In this document: positions 25,782 through 34,317 of the stretch, piece after piece
How positions within the stretch are numbered: the first letter of the stretch is position 1
Layout of the letters: each line of letters begins with the position of its first letter
DNA from: Rhodospirillaceae bacterium
GTDB lineage: Bacteria; Pseudomonadota; Alphaproteobacteria; UBA8366
Assembly: GCA_002715005.1 (NCBI GenBank)
Contig: PAXN01000053.1
Location: 1,792-45,521 of the forward strand
DNA length: 43,730 nt
Direction of reading: 5' to 3'
The notes under the pieces: model-generated
The model's input: only the letters and a program-made list of their open reading frames with translations
Databases searched by the model: none
What the model was told of the DNA's origin: nothing
Position numbers and translations under genes: made by a program

Positions 25782-26950
25782 TTATTGCATATTGACTTGA
25801 TGCGCTTTGCGATTTCTTGTTCACCACGTGCCTTGCGAATTTTTATAGTGTTTCTCTTCCAATCTTCATAATTGGCGAGAGACTGCTCTGGCTTGTCTGC
25901 TAAATCTTTAAAAAAATTAAACAAACCTGACTGATCAGATCTCAATATCCCAAACTCGCCATACTTTTCCCCAATAGCTATATGTGATTGATTTGAAGTC
26001 GTTATCAGCGGTTTAGCTGCAGCGAAAGCGTCAATTATACTTCCACTTGAAACATAAGATACTGAATTTGGAAGTGGAAGGCACACAAGATCCATTGTTC
26101 CGAGCAACTCGACAAACTTTTCTCTTGCTAAGTGGGTTTTGTGAGGGGGCAGTGCTAGTCCAGAGGTGTCAAACTCTGAGGCTTGACCAGTATTTTCTTT
26201 TCCTATTGCGTAAAATTTTAAATTATCGCTATTAAACTCTTTAGCGATTTTGCAAAAGACATCAAATCCTTTACCTTTTCCGCAATGACCCAAGAAAGCA
26301 ATTTTAATAGGTTCTCCAGCAATCAAAGTCTTTGGGGGTAACCATTCAGATTCGAGTACAGGATGTTCAACAACTTCTACTGAGCCTTTCATAGCAGGAG
26401 CTATGTCTAAAATAACGTCATCCAACCCCAGTTCCAGTACTAATAACTTTTGATTTTTTGGCAATCCGCGCCTTAAGACTGAGATATAATCGAAATAGCG
26501 CTCTATAGGGTTTCGAGAACGCCAGCTTTTGCTTATTCCTAGTTGATTATGCTGTAAGAAGTGGCATTCGCCGGGCATGTTTTTCCAAAACTTCTGCACA
26601 ACGCTAATTACTGGCGCTCTGGCTCCAAGTACGGTAAGTAGGTCAATATTTTCTAAATCGAAATTTTCGGAAAGCCACTTTGTATAGTAACGAGCAGCTC
26701 TTCTGCCATAGAATGGGTGATGATAAGAATGACTAGAAAGCAATTCATCAAATTGTGGTATGACTTTATAGTTTACGTTACAAAGCGTACCAACTTGTGT
26801 TTTTAAATTTTCTACATGACCATCGCATGCTGCAAATGTGATGCGTTTTTCAGGGTATGCTAAAGACACAGCTTTTAAGTAACCTTCATTAAAAGGTAAG
26901 TGCATTTCACTATGGCTAACCATATCTATTAAAACAATTTCTTTTGTCAT
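25778..26950 (-). CDS. Glycosyltransferase (GT4-like)
   Basis: Predicted GT-B protein of 390 aa. The N-terminal lobe is divergent (VLIDMVSHSEMHLPFNEGYL and then SLAYPEKRITFAACDGH). The C-terminal lobe has IAFLGHCGKGKGFDVFCKIA, a KFYAIGKENTG strand and VSYVSSGSIIDAFAAAKPLI, where the family glutamate position is a serine/isoleucine region, so it is an atypical GT4 member. It is last in the leftward block and converges with the acyltransferase gene, the two stops overlapping by 4 bases. Function as a glycosyltransferase is likely, specificity unknown. Confidence 0.7.
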   Translation of the reverse strand: MTKEIVLIDMVSHSEMHLPFNEGYLKAVSLAYPEKRITFAACDGHVENLKTQVGTLCNVNYKVIPQFDELLSSHSYHHPFYGRRAARYYTKWLSENFDLENIDLLTVLGARAPVISVVQKFWKNMPGECHFLQHNQLGISKSWRSRNPIERYFDYISVLRRGLPKNQKLLVLELGLDDVILDIAPAMKGSVEVVEHPVLESEWLPPKTLIAGEPIKIAFLGHCGKGKGFDVFCKIAKEFNSDNLKFYAIGKENTGQASEFDTSGLALPPHKTHLAREKFVELLGTMDLVCLPLPNSVSYVSSGSIIDAFAAAKPLITTSNQSHIAIGEKYGEFGILRSDQSGLFNFFKDLADKPEQSLANYEDWKRNTIKIRKARGEQEIAKRIKSICNN

Positions 26951-27001
26951 TATTTTGTCATCGTCTTCTTCAAAATTTACAAGCTTTAACCACAGTTTTT
27001 G

Positions 27002-27778
27002 TTACAAAAGTACGCTTTGTTGAGCTTTAGAATCTAATAATATTCTTACTTTGTTATAAGTACTTTGGCAATCTTTGAAATATTGACTCTTTGCGTAAGG
27101 AACCTGAATGGGTATAAGTCCCGACTGAATTATTTCCCCTTTTAAAAGCGAACTTGAAGAGTCTCCTGCTTTTTCTCTACCCGTGTTATGCATTTTTTCA
27201 TATTTTGTTGATAACGGGGGGGTAAGCTCAAGGAATTGAGAAATTTTCTGCAGCGTTAAAGTTGGTTTCGATTTGATCGCATCCGCATCAAAGTACAAGT
27301 AGTTGAAATTTTTAACCGACGCAATTTCAGCAAGTAGGTCAAGCCTTTCACAGTAATAGGCAGCAGCAAATTTAGGGTTTGTAAGTTCATGGCCGGGATT
27401 TAATTTTTGGTACAAAGATACAATGCTTGGAATGGTGAATTCTGGCGCTCTGATACTTATGAGAAAGTGGCTTTTAGGATGCTTTTGTATGCGCTCGCTT
27501 ATGTGGTGTTCGTTGTGCAGAACTTTATCAAACATATATACACTGTTTTTCTTTAAACTATGTTCTTGAGAATAAAGTATCTTTTGGCGCATTAAGCTTT
27601 TTACACTGTAATAACCTATGTGCATTTCGTAATAGCCATTAATGTGCTTATGGCTACCGAGTAAATGCCCCATTAAACTTGTATTAGCTCTCATATGGCT
27701 AAGTAAAAAAAGGTGCTTCTTACTAGATAGTAAAGAGGGAGTAGTTATTATCGAGCGTAAAGCTTGGGAGTACGACAT
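27002..27778 (-). CDS. Sulfotransferase-like protein
   Basis: 258 aa soluble protein with sulfotransferase-fold signs. Residues 23-42 (LFLLSHMRANTSLMGHLLGS) fit the strand-loop-helix that binds the 5'-phosphosulfate, and HFLISIRAPEFTIPSIVSL near 104-122 fits the 3'-phosphate-binding strand and helix with Arg110 and Ser118. It would move sulfate from PAPS to a hydroxyl, most plausibly on the glycan made here; sulfated polysaccharides are common in marine bacteria. It is embedded among glycosyltransferases, 9 bases after a large membrane protein gene. The loop is not the strict consensus, so the chemistry is inferred. Confidence 0.65.
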   Translation of the reverse strand: MSYSQALRSIITTPSLLSSKKHLFLLSHMRANTSLMGHLLGSHKHINGYYEMHIGYYSVKSLMRQKILYSQEHSLKKNSVYMFDKVLHNEHHISERIQKHPKSHFLISIRAPEFTIPSIVSLYQKLNPGHELTNPKFAAAYYCERLDLLAEIASVKNFNYLYFDADAIKSKPTLTLQKISQFLELTPPLSTKYEKMHNTGREKAGDSSSSLLKGEIIQSGLIPIQVPYAKSQYFKDCQSTYNKVRILLDSKAQQSVLL

Positions 27779-27787
27779 TAGCTTTGT

Positions 27788-29875
27788 TTATCCTGTAACT
27801 CTATAGATACCCCAAGCATCTAATTGTGCTAAAGGCTTTAAGGAAAGAGACTCTATGATTTTCGGAGGTAAAGATTCGGCCACAATAACAGTTATACCTG
27901 CAAGCTTGATAGACGATTGGTATAACACTAACTGCTCGGCCGTTAAACGATCTAGATTATCTGTTAGCGTTTGTAGGCGCTCCCTTAATTTCGTTTCTTT
28001 TGATGAAAAATATGGCTGGCTCCAATATAGAGGTCGTGAAGCTATTAGCTTTGCATCTCTAACTATCATGGGGAGCATTTGTGCGACAATATTTTGCGCA
28101 ATAATAGTATCGGATTTTGATGTAACTCGAGCCGTTTCTTTCGCAGCACGCATGGCTTCGAAAGGAACTTTGTGAAGAATGAAGGATGATGAATATCTTT
28201 GTAAAGCATAGCCGCCATTAAGTGCTATAAAGACCGCAAAGATTGAAAATAAAACTGAATATGACAGTGTTTTCGCATTCTTGGTTAACAAAGGACTATT
28301 CGGAACGAACAACTGCATTATTGCGGTTGAATTTTGAATTATCAACGCACTGCTAAGCGCGATGAGCAATGATAGCGGAGCTGCCCAATGAAAACGCCAG
28401 ATGAGGTTTCCAGGGCCTATGGTATTACCGAGAAAGGTCGCTAATGGATGACTAAAGCAGAGTATTAATATTAGGCTGAGCCAGCGAAGTGAAAGTTGTC
28501 GCTCTTCAGTTTGCGAAGCGTAAGAGACTATAAGGGCAACGAAAACGATACTCAATATGATAAAGAGCGAATAATTATCGCCAAACAACCAATACATTGA
28601 CGATATTGGACGTTCAGCAGGTTGCATCGGTGGTACTGTAGATAACGTAGAAGTTAACGCTAACGTTTCATTGATGTTAGCTAGCGTAGAAACAGGAGAG
28701 AATGAGTTTACGTCGGCGATTGCCGTTTTGACGACTACTAGCATCACCAAATTAGGTAAACTAACCAAAGCTAAGAGTACAAAGTTCTTTAATAATGCCT
28801 TTATATTCCATTCGGAAAATGCAAGAAGTGAGATACCGGCTACAAGCCCTCCAATGTAGAAGCCAGTGCTTGAAACACCACCGCAAGCAATCATCGCTAA
28901 ACCTGTTGCGATCAAGTAACGACGCGAGTTAGTTCGACACCATAATAAAACCATTAGGCAAGTCAATGGCGCATAGAGCATGAGAAGTAGGGCTTTACCT
29001 TGGAAAAATCGAGGTATAAAGAAAAAACCGTGCATGTGATTATGGGTAGACCAAAGAAGTAAGAAAGCTAGGGAGAAAAGAGTTCCCATCAGTGCTTGTT
29101 GCGGTACAAAATGTCTGACAAAAGTATAAGTTACCCAAGGTACAAAAATAACCATAATGCATGGCGCAATTGTATAGTACCAAGTGAGGTGATTAATGCC
29201 GCTAGAATACGATAACGCAGCAATAATAAACTCCCAACTTTGGCCAAGGTTTAGTGCAAAAATGTGGTTCGGTAAGTTTTCATTGTAAATGGTATCAACA
29301 GAAAACACCGGGGCTTGGGGATGTTGAAAAAGTCCTACGATATAAGAAATGAAATGTGTGTCGTCGGCATTATTAACATTGCTCAGTAAATATAGTAAGA
29401 CCAAAAATATAGAGCACAAGCTTAAACATAATACGTGACTTTTTGGTGCTTGTTCTGAAGAGACGATAGCTTTGTGGTAGCTCGTAGTTACCTGAGATAA
29501 TAATAGTGTTGCACTACCAGTTGCAGCAATAAACCATGTGTAGCTAAATTCGTTATCAATACCTAAAGCCGTAATTAAAAGCGTGATTGCAAATGTAATG
29601 GCGCTGAAAATTAATAGGCTCTTTGAGCGTGAATTAACTGTATCGGAGGGAGAGATAACCGTTGGAACAATGATTGCGCTGAAAGTATGCAATTTGATTG
29701 ACACCGCTAATACAGCGGAAAAAAAGACAACAAACGGAAAGAGAGCATTCAAATCTGCAAATGACATTTCCAAGCTTTGCGCCGGCCACAGAATAAGACA
29801 GCTAATCGTTATCAAAAACAACAAAAAACTAAAAATAGTTTCCAAAGCACGCACAAAGTACAAAGAGAGACTCAT
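27788..29875 (-). CDS. Large polytopic membrane protein, possible GT-C-type glycosyltransferase
   Basis: 695 aa with around fourteen to sixteen hydrophobic segments and a soluble C-terminal tail of about 130 residues. I do not recognise a named family. An acidic pair at 171-172 (NNADDTHFISYIVG) lies just after a membrane segment, the place where GT-C enzymes (mannosyl-, arabinosyl- and oligosaccharyl-transferase folds) carry catalytic aspartates, and the helices are arranged similarly. A GT-C enzyme would use a lipid-linked sugar at the periplasmic face. A polymerase role is an alternative. It sits 9 bases before the sulfotransferase-like gene and 147 bases after a glycosyltransferase gene. 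Confidence 0.55.
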   Translation of the reverse strand: MSLSLYFVRALETIFSFLLFLITISCLILWPAQSLEMSFADLNALFPFVVFFSAVLAVSIKLHTFSAIIVPTVISPSDTVNSRSKSLLIFSAITFAITLLITALGIDNEFSYTWFIAATGSATLLLSQVTTSYHKAIVSSEQAPKSHVLCLSLCSIFLVLLYLLSNVNNADDTHFISYIVGLFQHPQAPVFSVDTIYNENLPNHIFALNLGQSWEFIIAALSYSSGINHLTWYYTIAPCIMVIFVPWVTYTFVRHFVPQQALMGTLFSLAFLLLWSTHNHMHGFFFIPRFFQGKALLLMLYAPLTCLMVLLWCRTNSRRYLIATGLAMIACGGVSSTGFYIGGLVAGISLLAFSEWNIKALLKNFVLLALVSLPNLVMLVVVKTAIADVNSFSPVSTLANINETLALTSTLSTVPPMQPAERPISSMYWLFGDNYSLFIILSIVFVALIVSYASQTEERQLSLRWLSLILILCFSHPLATFLGNTIGPGNLIWRFHWAAPLSLLIALSSALIIQNSTAIMQLFVPNSPLLTKNAKTLSYSVLFSIFAVFIALNGGYALQRYSSSFILHKVPFEAMRAAKETARVTSKSDTIIAQNIVAQMLPMIVRDAKLIASRPLYWSQPYFSSKETKLRERLQTLTDNLDRLTAEQLVLYQSSIKLAGITVIVAESLPPKIIESLSLKPLAQLDAWGIYRVTG

Positions 29876-30022
29876 TATGTTGAAAGTCCATTTATTCTAT
29901 TCAATGCAATAGCATACAAACAAAAAGGCTTACTTTAAATTTGTAATTGCAGATATAGTAAAAGTTATTGAAATGAGTATTCGTTGGGGACGATCAAGTT
30001 TTAGCCTTTATACGCTTTGATA

Positions 30023-31027
30023 CTAATCCTTTATTACTTTTTGTAACACCACGTTCGAGACAATCTTCGAAACAGAATCACGAAACCTAGCGTTTATTTC
30101 TATATATCTTTCTCGCGACCCTTCGCCTCTGATTTTCAGTTGCCTAATATCTGTTTGCAGTATGTCTTCAATCTTTTCTTCTAAATCGGATTCACTAATT
30201 TCGTAAAGATCGCTGAAATATCTTTGCTCCTTGGCGCTAGCCTTAATAAGGCAGCCTTCTTCTGTTACCAATTCGGCCATCACACCGTTGTTAGTTGTTA
30301 AAACAATCGCGCTTGTAGATAACCCTTCTACGATTGTATGCCCAAAACCCTCTGCTTTAGATGGACACAAATGAATACCGTGTGTGTTAGCTATATGTAC
30401 CAGTTCTTTATCTGTTACAAAATTAGTTATTAGCCTTATATTGTTGTGTTCAGAGAATTCTGTAGCTTCAGGTAAAGAAGATACTACGGTTAATTGTGGC
30501 CACTCAGGGTGCTTAGCCCAACATTCTAAAACTGCTAAAGTACCTTTTTGAGGGCTTTTACCTCCTACATGTAGAAACTTGCCGTAGTCTGGTTTTACAT
30601 TTGGTAGATTTATATCTCTGGAAGAAAAGCCTAGATAATAGATTTCAGAAGCTATACTTTTTACTTTAGCTAGTGCGTACTTACTTTTTACCAACGTTAT
30701 TACATCACTTTTGGCCATTTCCGCAGCACTTAAACTTCTTAGCCACTCTTGATTTGGTATAAAAATGTTTAAATCATTAAATCGTTTCAAGCCGCTTTGC
30801 ACCTCTTCAAGATGAAATGCGATTTGTTTTCTAAAGGTAAACTTTCGAAAGACGATTCCAATAAGTTGAAAGAAAGCGAAGGCAATACCTTTGTTTTTAG
30901 ATACTATATGGACAGTGGTGTTGGGTAGGCATGAACACCATGCAGAGGAAAGTATCTCTGCGTCGTTTAATAGCCCTTTCGAAGCCACTGGAAGAAAAAT
31001 GTTAAGATGTACTTTAAGGCTTTTCAT
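30023..31027 (-). CDS. Glycosyltransferase (GT4-like)
   Basis: GT-B protein of 334 aa. The N-terminal lobe begins LKVHLNIFLPVASKGLLNDAE. The donor lobe shows FLHVGGKSPQKGTLAVLECW and the strongly typical CPSKAEGFGHTIVEGLSTSAIV with the conserved glutamates. First gene of the leftward block that also encodes the GT-C-like and sulfotransferase-like proteins. The 147 bases between its stop and the next gene (29876-30022) contain nothing I can name, though a weak promoter there cannot be ruled out. Donor unknown. Confidence 0.82.
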   Translation of the reverse strand: MKSLKVHLNIFLPVASKGLLNDAEILSSAWCSCLPNTTVHIVSKNKGIAFAFFQLIGIVFRKFTFRKQIAFHLEEVQSGLKRFNDLNIFIPNQEWLRSLSAAEMAKSDVITLVKSKYALAKVKSIASEIYYLGFSSRDINLPNVKPDYGKFLHVGGKSPQKGTLAVLECWAKHPEWPQLTVVSSLPEATEFSEHNNIRLITNFVTDKELVHIANTHGIHLCPSKAEGFGHTIVEGLSTSAIVLTTNNGVMAELVTEEGCLIKASAKEQRYFSDLYEISESDLEEKIEDILQTDIRQLKIRGEGSRERYIEINARFRDSVSKIVSNVVLQKVIKD

Positions 31028-31046
31028 AAAGTGTTTATTATTTTTC

Positions 31047-31058
31047 TATTCATGAATA
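31047..31058. promoter_or_regulatory. 12-base perfect palindrome between divergent genes
   Basis: TATTCATGAATA reads the same on both strands and lies 19 bases upstream of the leftward glycosyltransferase start, in the 151-base gap shared with the rightward fucosyltransferase-like gene. It could be an operator for either promoter. In DNA this AT-rich such a palindrome can occur by chance. Confidence 0.2.
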
Positions 31059-31178
31059 ATAACTTAGCGTTCTTTGCAATTAAATGTAAAACTAGTCTTA
31101 GTATTACACACTTTACCTCAAAAGGGAGTTTTATGGAGATTTGTAAATGTCTCAAGTGGCGTTCATAGGTGGGCGATA

Positions 31179-32030
31179 ATGAAAAGAATTATAATTTCTG
31201 CACATATCTTTTTAAGAAGATATGTTTTACAAAGCAGTAGATTACATGTCCATATAGATTCTTCACACGGTTTGTTTGCACAATTAAATTGGTGTGTGTA
31301 TATTGCTTATTACTGTGAAATAATAGGTCTCAGACCTACTTTTAAACTCACTAATGCCAATTACTCTGATGACAGTTCATGCTTTCTAGGGAGCGTTTTT
31401 GAACACGAGTGTGGCAGCGATTCGCGGTTTTTAAAAATTAAACATATTTCTGAATTTCCTATTTCCCCAAGGCTATACCAAGAAATAAGTATTGCAAAAG
31501 CTCACTTGCTTTTTTTTGATTTATTTTCGTTACAAGAAAAAATAAAAAAGTATACAGACGAGTTTGTATCTAAAAACTTTGGGAAGTCCGTTTTAGGTCT
31601 TCATTTAAGAGGTACTGATAAAAGAGCTGAAGCACCTCCAATCACTGAAGAAATGATTTGTCAAAAAGTTGATGCTTATCTGGAAAAAAACGAAGTTGAT
31701 ACAATCTTTGTTGCATCAGATGAAGCACGGTTTATATTATTGATTAAAGAGAAATATGACTCTAAAGAAATAAATGTCTGCTTTCATGAAGATCTAGTTA
31801 AAAGTCAAAGTGGTCAACCTATACACCTTAATAATGAGCATGGAGATAAAGAGCGGAAACTTTTTGAAGCTGTGGTCAATAGCGTATTGCTCTCAAGAAC
31901 CGATTATTTAATCAAGAGTGCTTCTTTTCTTTCTGCTTGGTCCTGCATTTTTAACCCAACTCTTTCAGTTGAAGTAATTAATATCCCTTATAAAGAGAGC
32001 CTTTGGTTCCCAGATTCTAAACTAGTATGA
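31179..32030 (+). CDS. Fucosyltransferase-like glycosyltransferase (HxRRxD-type superfamily)
   Basis: About 283 aa. The motif LGLHLRGTDKR near 139-149 corresponds to motif I of the alpha-1,2/alpha-1,6-fucosyltransferase and NodZ superfamily, where the basic residues bind GDP-fucose. The later stretch EAVVNSVLLSRTDYLIKSASFLSAW fits motifs II and III that close the donor site. The N-terminus (HVHIDSSHGLFAQLNW) is like the glycine-rich start of such proteins. The frame is open back to 31074, but ATG 31179 with AGGTGGG ahead is the likely start. GDP-fucose synthesis genes are not in this window, so the actual donor is uncertain. Confidence 0.7.
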   Translation: MKRIIISAHIFLRRYVLQSSRLHVHIDSSHGLFAQLNWCVYIAYYCEIIGLRPTFKLTNANYSDDSSCFLGSVFEHECGSDSRFLKIKHISEFPISPRLYQEISIAKAHLLFFDLFSLQEKIKKYTDEFVSKNFGKSVLGLHLRGTDKRAEAPPITEEMICQKVDAYLEKNEVDTIFVASDEARFILLIKEKYDSKEINVCFHEDLVKSQSGQPIHLNNEHGDKERKLFEAVVNSVLLSRTDYLIKSASFLSAWSCIFNPTLSVEVINIPYKESLWFPDSKLV

Positions 32031-32034
32031 CTCT

Positions 32035-33270
32035 ATGAAAATATTACACCTTTGTACAAGCGACTTGGCTGGAGGGGCAGCTCGAGCAGCATTCAGGTTA
32101 CATCAAGCGCAACGAAAAGCGGGGATTGAGAGCTTTATGTTAGTAGTTAACAAAGCTTCTGACGACCCGTTTGTTTTATCCGTTTCAAAGACAAGGTTTA
32201 TTTTTATTACTTTGGCCAATGCAGTTCGAAGGTTTATTGTACAAAAACAAAAGACTAGCAATACAACGTTGCATTCGATAAATTTTTTTTCTAGTGGTCT
32301 ACACAGAGTTATTAATAAACTGAAGCCTGATATCGTCAACTTGCATTGGATCTGTGGTGAGATGCTTGCAATTCAAGACGTAAAAAAAATAAAGGCGCCA
32401 ATTGTGTGGACAATGCATGACATGTGGGCATTTTGTGGAAGTGAGCATTACGGAGAAGAAGGCCACGATGTAAGGTTCGAAGAAGGATATACTCCTCTAA
32501 ACCGCCCCGATAACCATACAGGGCTTGATATTGATAGCTGGACATACTCGAGAAAGTGCAAGCACTGGAGTAAACTCAGAATTAATATAGTGGCGCCCAG
32601 TAGGTGGTTGCATCAATGTGTATCAAGAAGCAAATTATTGTCAAATCAAGATGTAAAAACGATCAGTAATTGTATAGATCATAGAGTTTTCAAGCCCCTT
32701 GACAAAAGGGCATCAAGAAACATGTTGAATTTACCTGTAGACAAAAAATTGATACTTTTTGGAGCGTTCAATAGTACATCGGATCCTCGAAAAGGAGTTC
32801 ATGTTTTGAGAGATGCTCTAAAGTCCTTAGTTAAGTCAGATGTTGAACTCGTTGTTTATGGTGCTAGTCATGGGGATATAGAAGGACAGACAGGTATAAA
32901 AACCCATTATTTGGGAGTCTTACACGATGAATTTACTCTTGCTGCGGCTTACAGTGCAGCTGATGTATTTGTGGCTCCTTCATTACAAGATAATTTACCT
33001 AATACTCTTGTTGAATCATTGGCATGCGGGACTCGCTGCATTGCTTTTGATATTGGAGGAATGCGAGACTTAATTCCTAACGACAAATTTGGTCAGTTAG
33101 TTTCACGAATCAACTCGGAGGACCTTACAGAAGCTATTTCTCAAGAATTGTCTGTCCAGTATTCACCTTCTATCGTGGCAAGTCTTTCCGCGGGCTTAAG
33201 AGACGAAAAACTAATTGTGAAGAGCTATTTAGAAATATATAAAAAAGCAATAACCGATTACACAGATTGA
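32035..33270 (+). CDS. Glycosyltransferase family 4 (WcaC-like)
   Basis: GT-B glycosyltransferase of 411 aa. It begins MKILHLCTSDLAGGAARAAF, the GGAARAA form typical of colanic-acid WcaC-like enzymes, and has WTMHDMWAFCGSEHYGEEGH, another mark of that group. The donor lobe has LFGAFNSTSDPRKGVHVLRDA and APSLQDNLPNTLVESLACGTRCIAFD. It starts 4 bases after the fucosyltransferase-like gene and ends the short rightward block. The 45-base gap to the convergent gene (33271-33315) shows no hairpin with a T-run. Confidence 0.87.
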   Translation: MKILHLCTSDLAGGAARAAFRLHQAQRKAGIESFMLVVNKASDDPFVLSVSKTRFIFITLANAVRRFIVQKQKTSNTTLHSINFFSSGLHRVINKLKPDIVNLHWICGEMLAIQDVKKIKAPIVWTMHDMWAFCGSEHYGEEGHDVRFEEGYTPLNRPDNHTGLDIDSWTYSRKCKHWSKLRINIVAPSRWLHQCVSRSKLLSNQDVKTISNCIDHRVFKPLDKRASRNMLNLPVDKKLILFGAFNSTSDPRKGVHVLRDALKSLVKSDVELVVYGASHGDIEGQTGIKTHYLGVLHDEFTLAAAYSAADVFVAPSLQDNLPNTLVESLACGTRCIAFDIGGMRDLIPNDKFGQLVSRINSEDLTEAISQELSVQYSPSIVASLSAGLRDEKLIVKSYLEIYKKAITDYTD

Positions 33271-33315
33271 AGTTGAAGTTGTTCTACATGTTTTGATACT
33301 CAGAATTATTTTATG

Positions 33316-34317
33316 CTAGGAGCGAATCCACGTAGTTCGTTTTGGATGTTTCGCAAGAATCTGCATCAAAACGTGACCTAGTAAGGGTAGGGATACTAAT
33401 CGAGAGAGGATATCTACTAAAAACAGTCGCCATGTATTCTTTTCTTTTCTAGCAAGACACATAAAGTAATGTGCAGTTCTTTTGTCACCTTTCACTAGCA
33501 ATTCTAATACTTGACCTGAAAGAAAGTTAGCCATTGACGCAGTGGGAAGCCTGTAAAATGCAGCTGCATTTCCCTTGGTGGATATTAAGTCTTCATTTAT
33601 CGTATTGGATTGCATGAAGCACTGTTTTGCAAGTTCGGCATAGTATGCCTGATCTAATGCTCTAAGTCTGTTTGCTGACACCCCTTCTTTTCCAAAAATT
33701 CCCCTTTCATAAAGAAATTCAGGGACTACATAAAAAGACCCAAGTCGAGATAAGCGAAGCCACAAATCTATATCCTGTGAATACTTAAAAAAATCTCGAT
33801 AGCCACCTACTTCATTATATGCGGTCTTTCTAAACATAACTTCGCCATGGCTGAAAGGATTGTTCCCTGATAAAAAGTCTTCCGCTTCTGGGGTTAACTT
33901 TGGAAAAGTAACTGGGGTTTTTAACTCACTTTCGCAAATTGCATGGACATTGTGGTAAAAGCAGCCCACCGCGACATGTTGGGGGTTAGTCGCCAATATC
34001 TTATGCTGCTTACAAATTCGTTCAGGCAGTGCTACATCCCCATTTCCTTGAATTGCAATAAACTCCCCTTGGGAATTATCAATAGCTAACTTGATTGCAC
34101 TTGTAAAGCCTCTATTCTCTGAAGTTATAATGCGAAAGCGTCTGTCATCAATACTCTGAAGTATGTGATTTACTTTGCTGTCTGTGCTGCCGTCATTAAC
34201 TATGACAACTTCAAATGAGCAAAAGGTTTGGGTTTTTAATGACTCAATAGTCTTTTCGAGAAATTCGCTTCTGTTAAAAACAGCCATACATACGGATACA
34301 CTCGGCTTATCCATCAT
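33316..34317 (-). CDS. Glycosyltransferase family 2
   Basis: GT-A inverting glycosyltransferase, 333 aa. SVSVCMAVFNRSEFLEKTIESLK and VVIVNDGSTDSKV form the nucleotide-binding start; IQGNGDVALPERICK near 94-108 occupies the DXD region with only one clear aspartate (the usual NDDD is NGDV), which is a slight oddity. FSHGEVMFRK and YSQDIDLWLRLSRLG are usual downstream motifs with the catalytic-base-like D/E region. It overlaps the flippase gene by 11 bases and is the last gene of the leftward block. Start chosen at the first of two consecutive ATGs. Confidence 0.85.
   Translation of the reverse strand: MMDKPSVSVCMAVFNRSEFLEKTIESLKTQTFCSFEVVIVNDGSTDSKVNHILQSIDDRRFRIITSENRGFTSAIKLAIDNSQGEFIAIQGNGDVALPERICKQHKILATNPQHVAVGCFYHNVHAICESELKTPVTFPKLTPEAEDFLSGNNPFSHGEVMFRKTAYNEVGGYRDFFKYSQDIDLWLRLSRLGSFYVVPEFLYERGIFGKEGVSANRLRALDQAYYAELAKQCFMQSNTINEDLISTKGNAAAFYRLPTASMANFLSGQVLELLVKGDKRTAHYFMCLARKEKNTWRLFLVDILSRLVSLPLLGHVLMQILAKHPKRTTWIRS

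Noticed and set aside
31074-31178. Upstream extension of the fucosyltransferase-like protein as coding
   Set aside because: It begins at a non-ATG codon and has no recognisable content; ATG 31179 has a ribosome site. Kept only as a low-interest finding.
33271-33315. Terminator between the convergent genes at 33.3 kb
   Set aside because: No stable hairpin followed by a T-run could be seen in the 45 bases.
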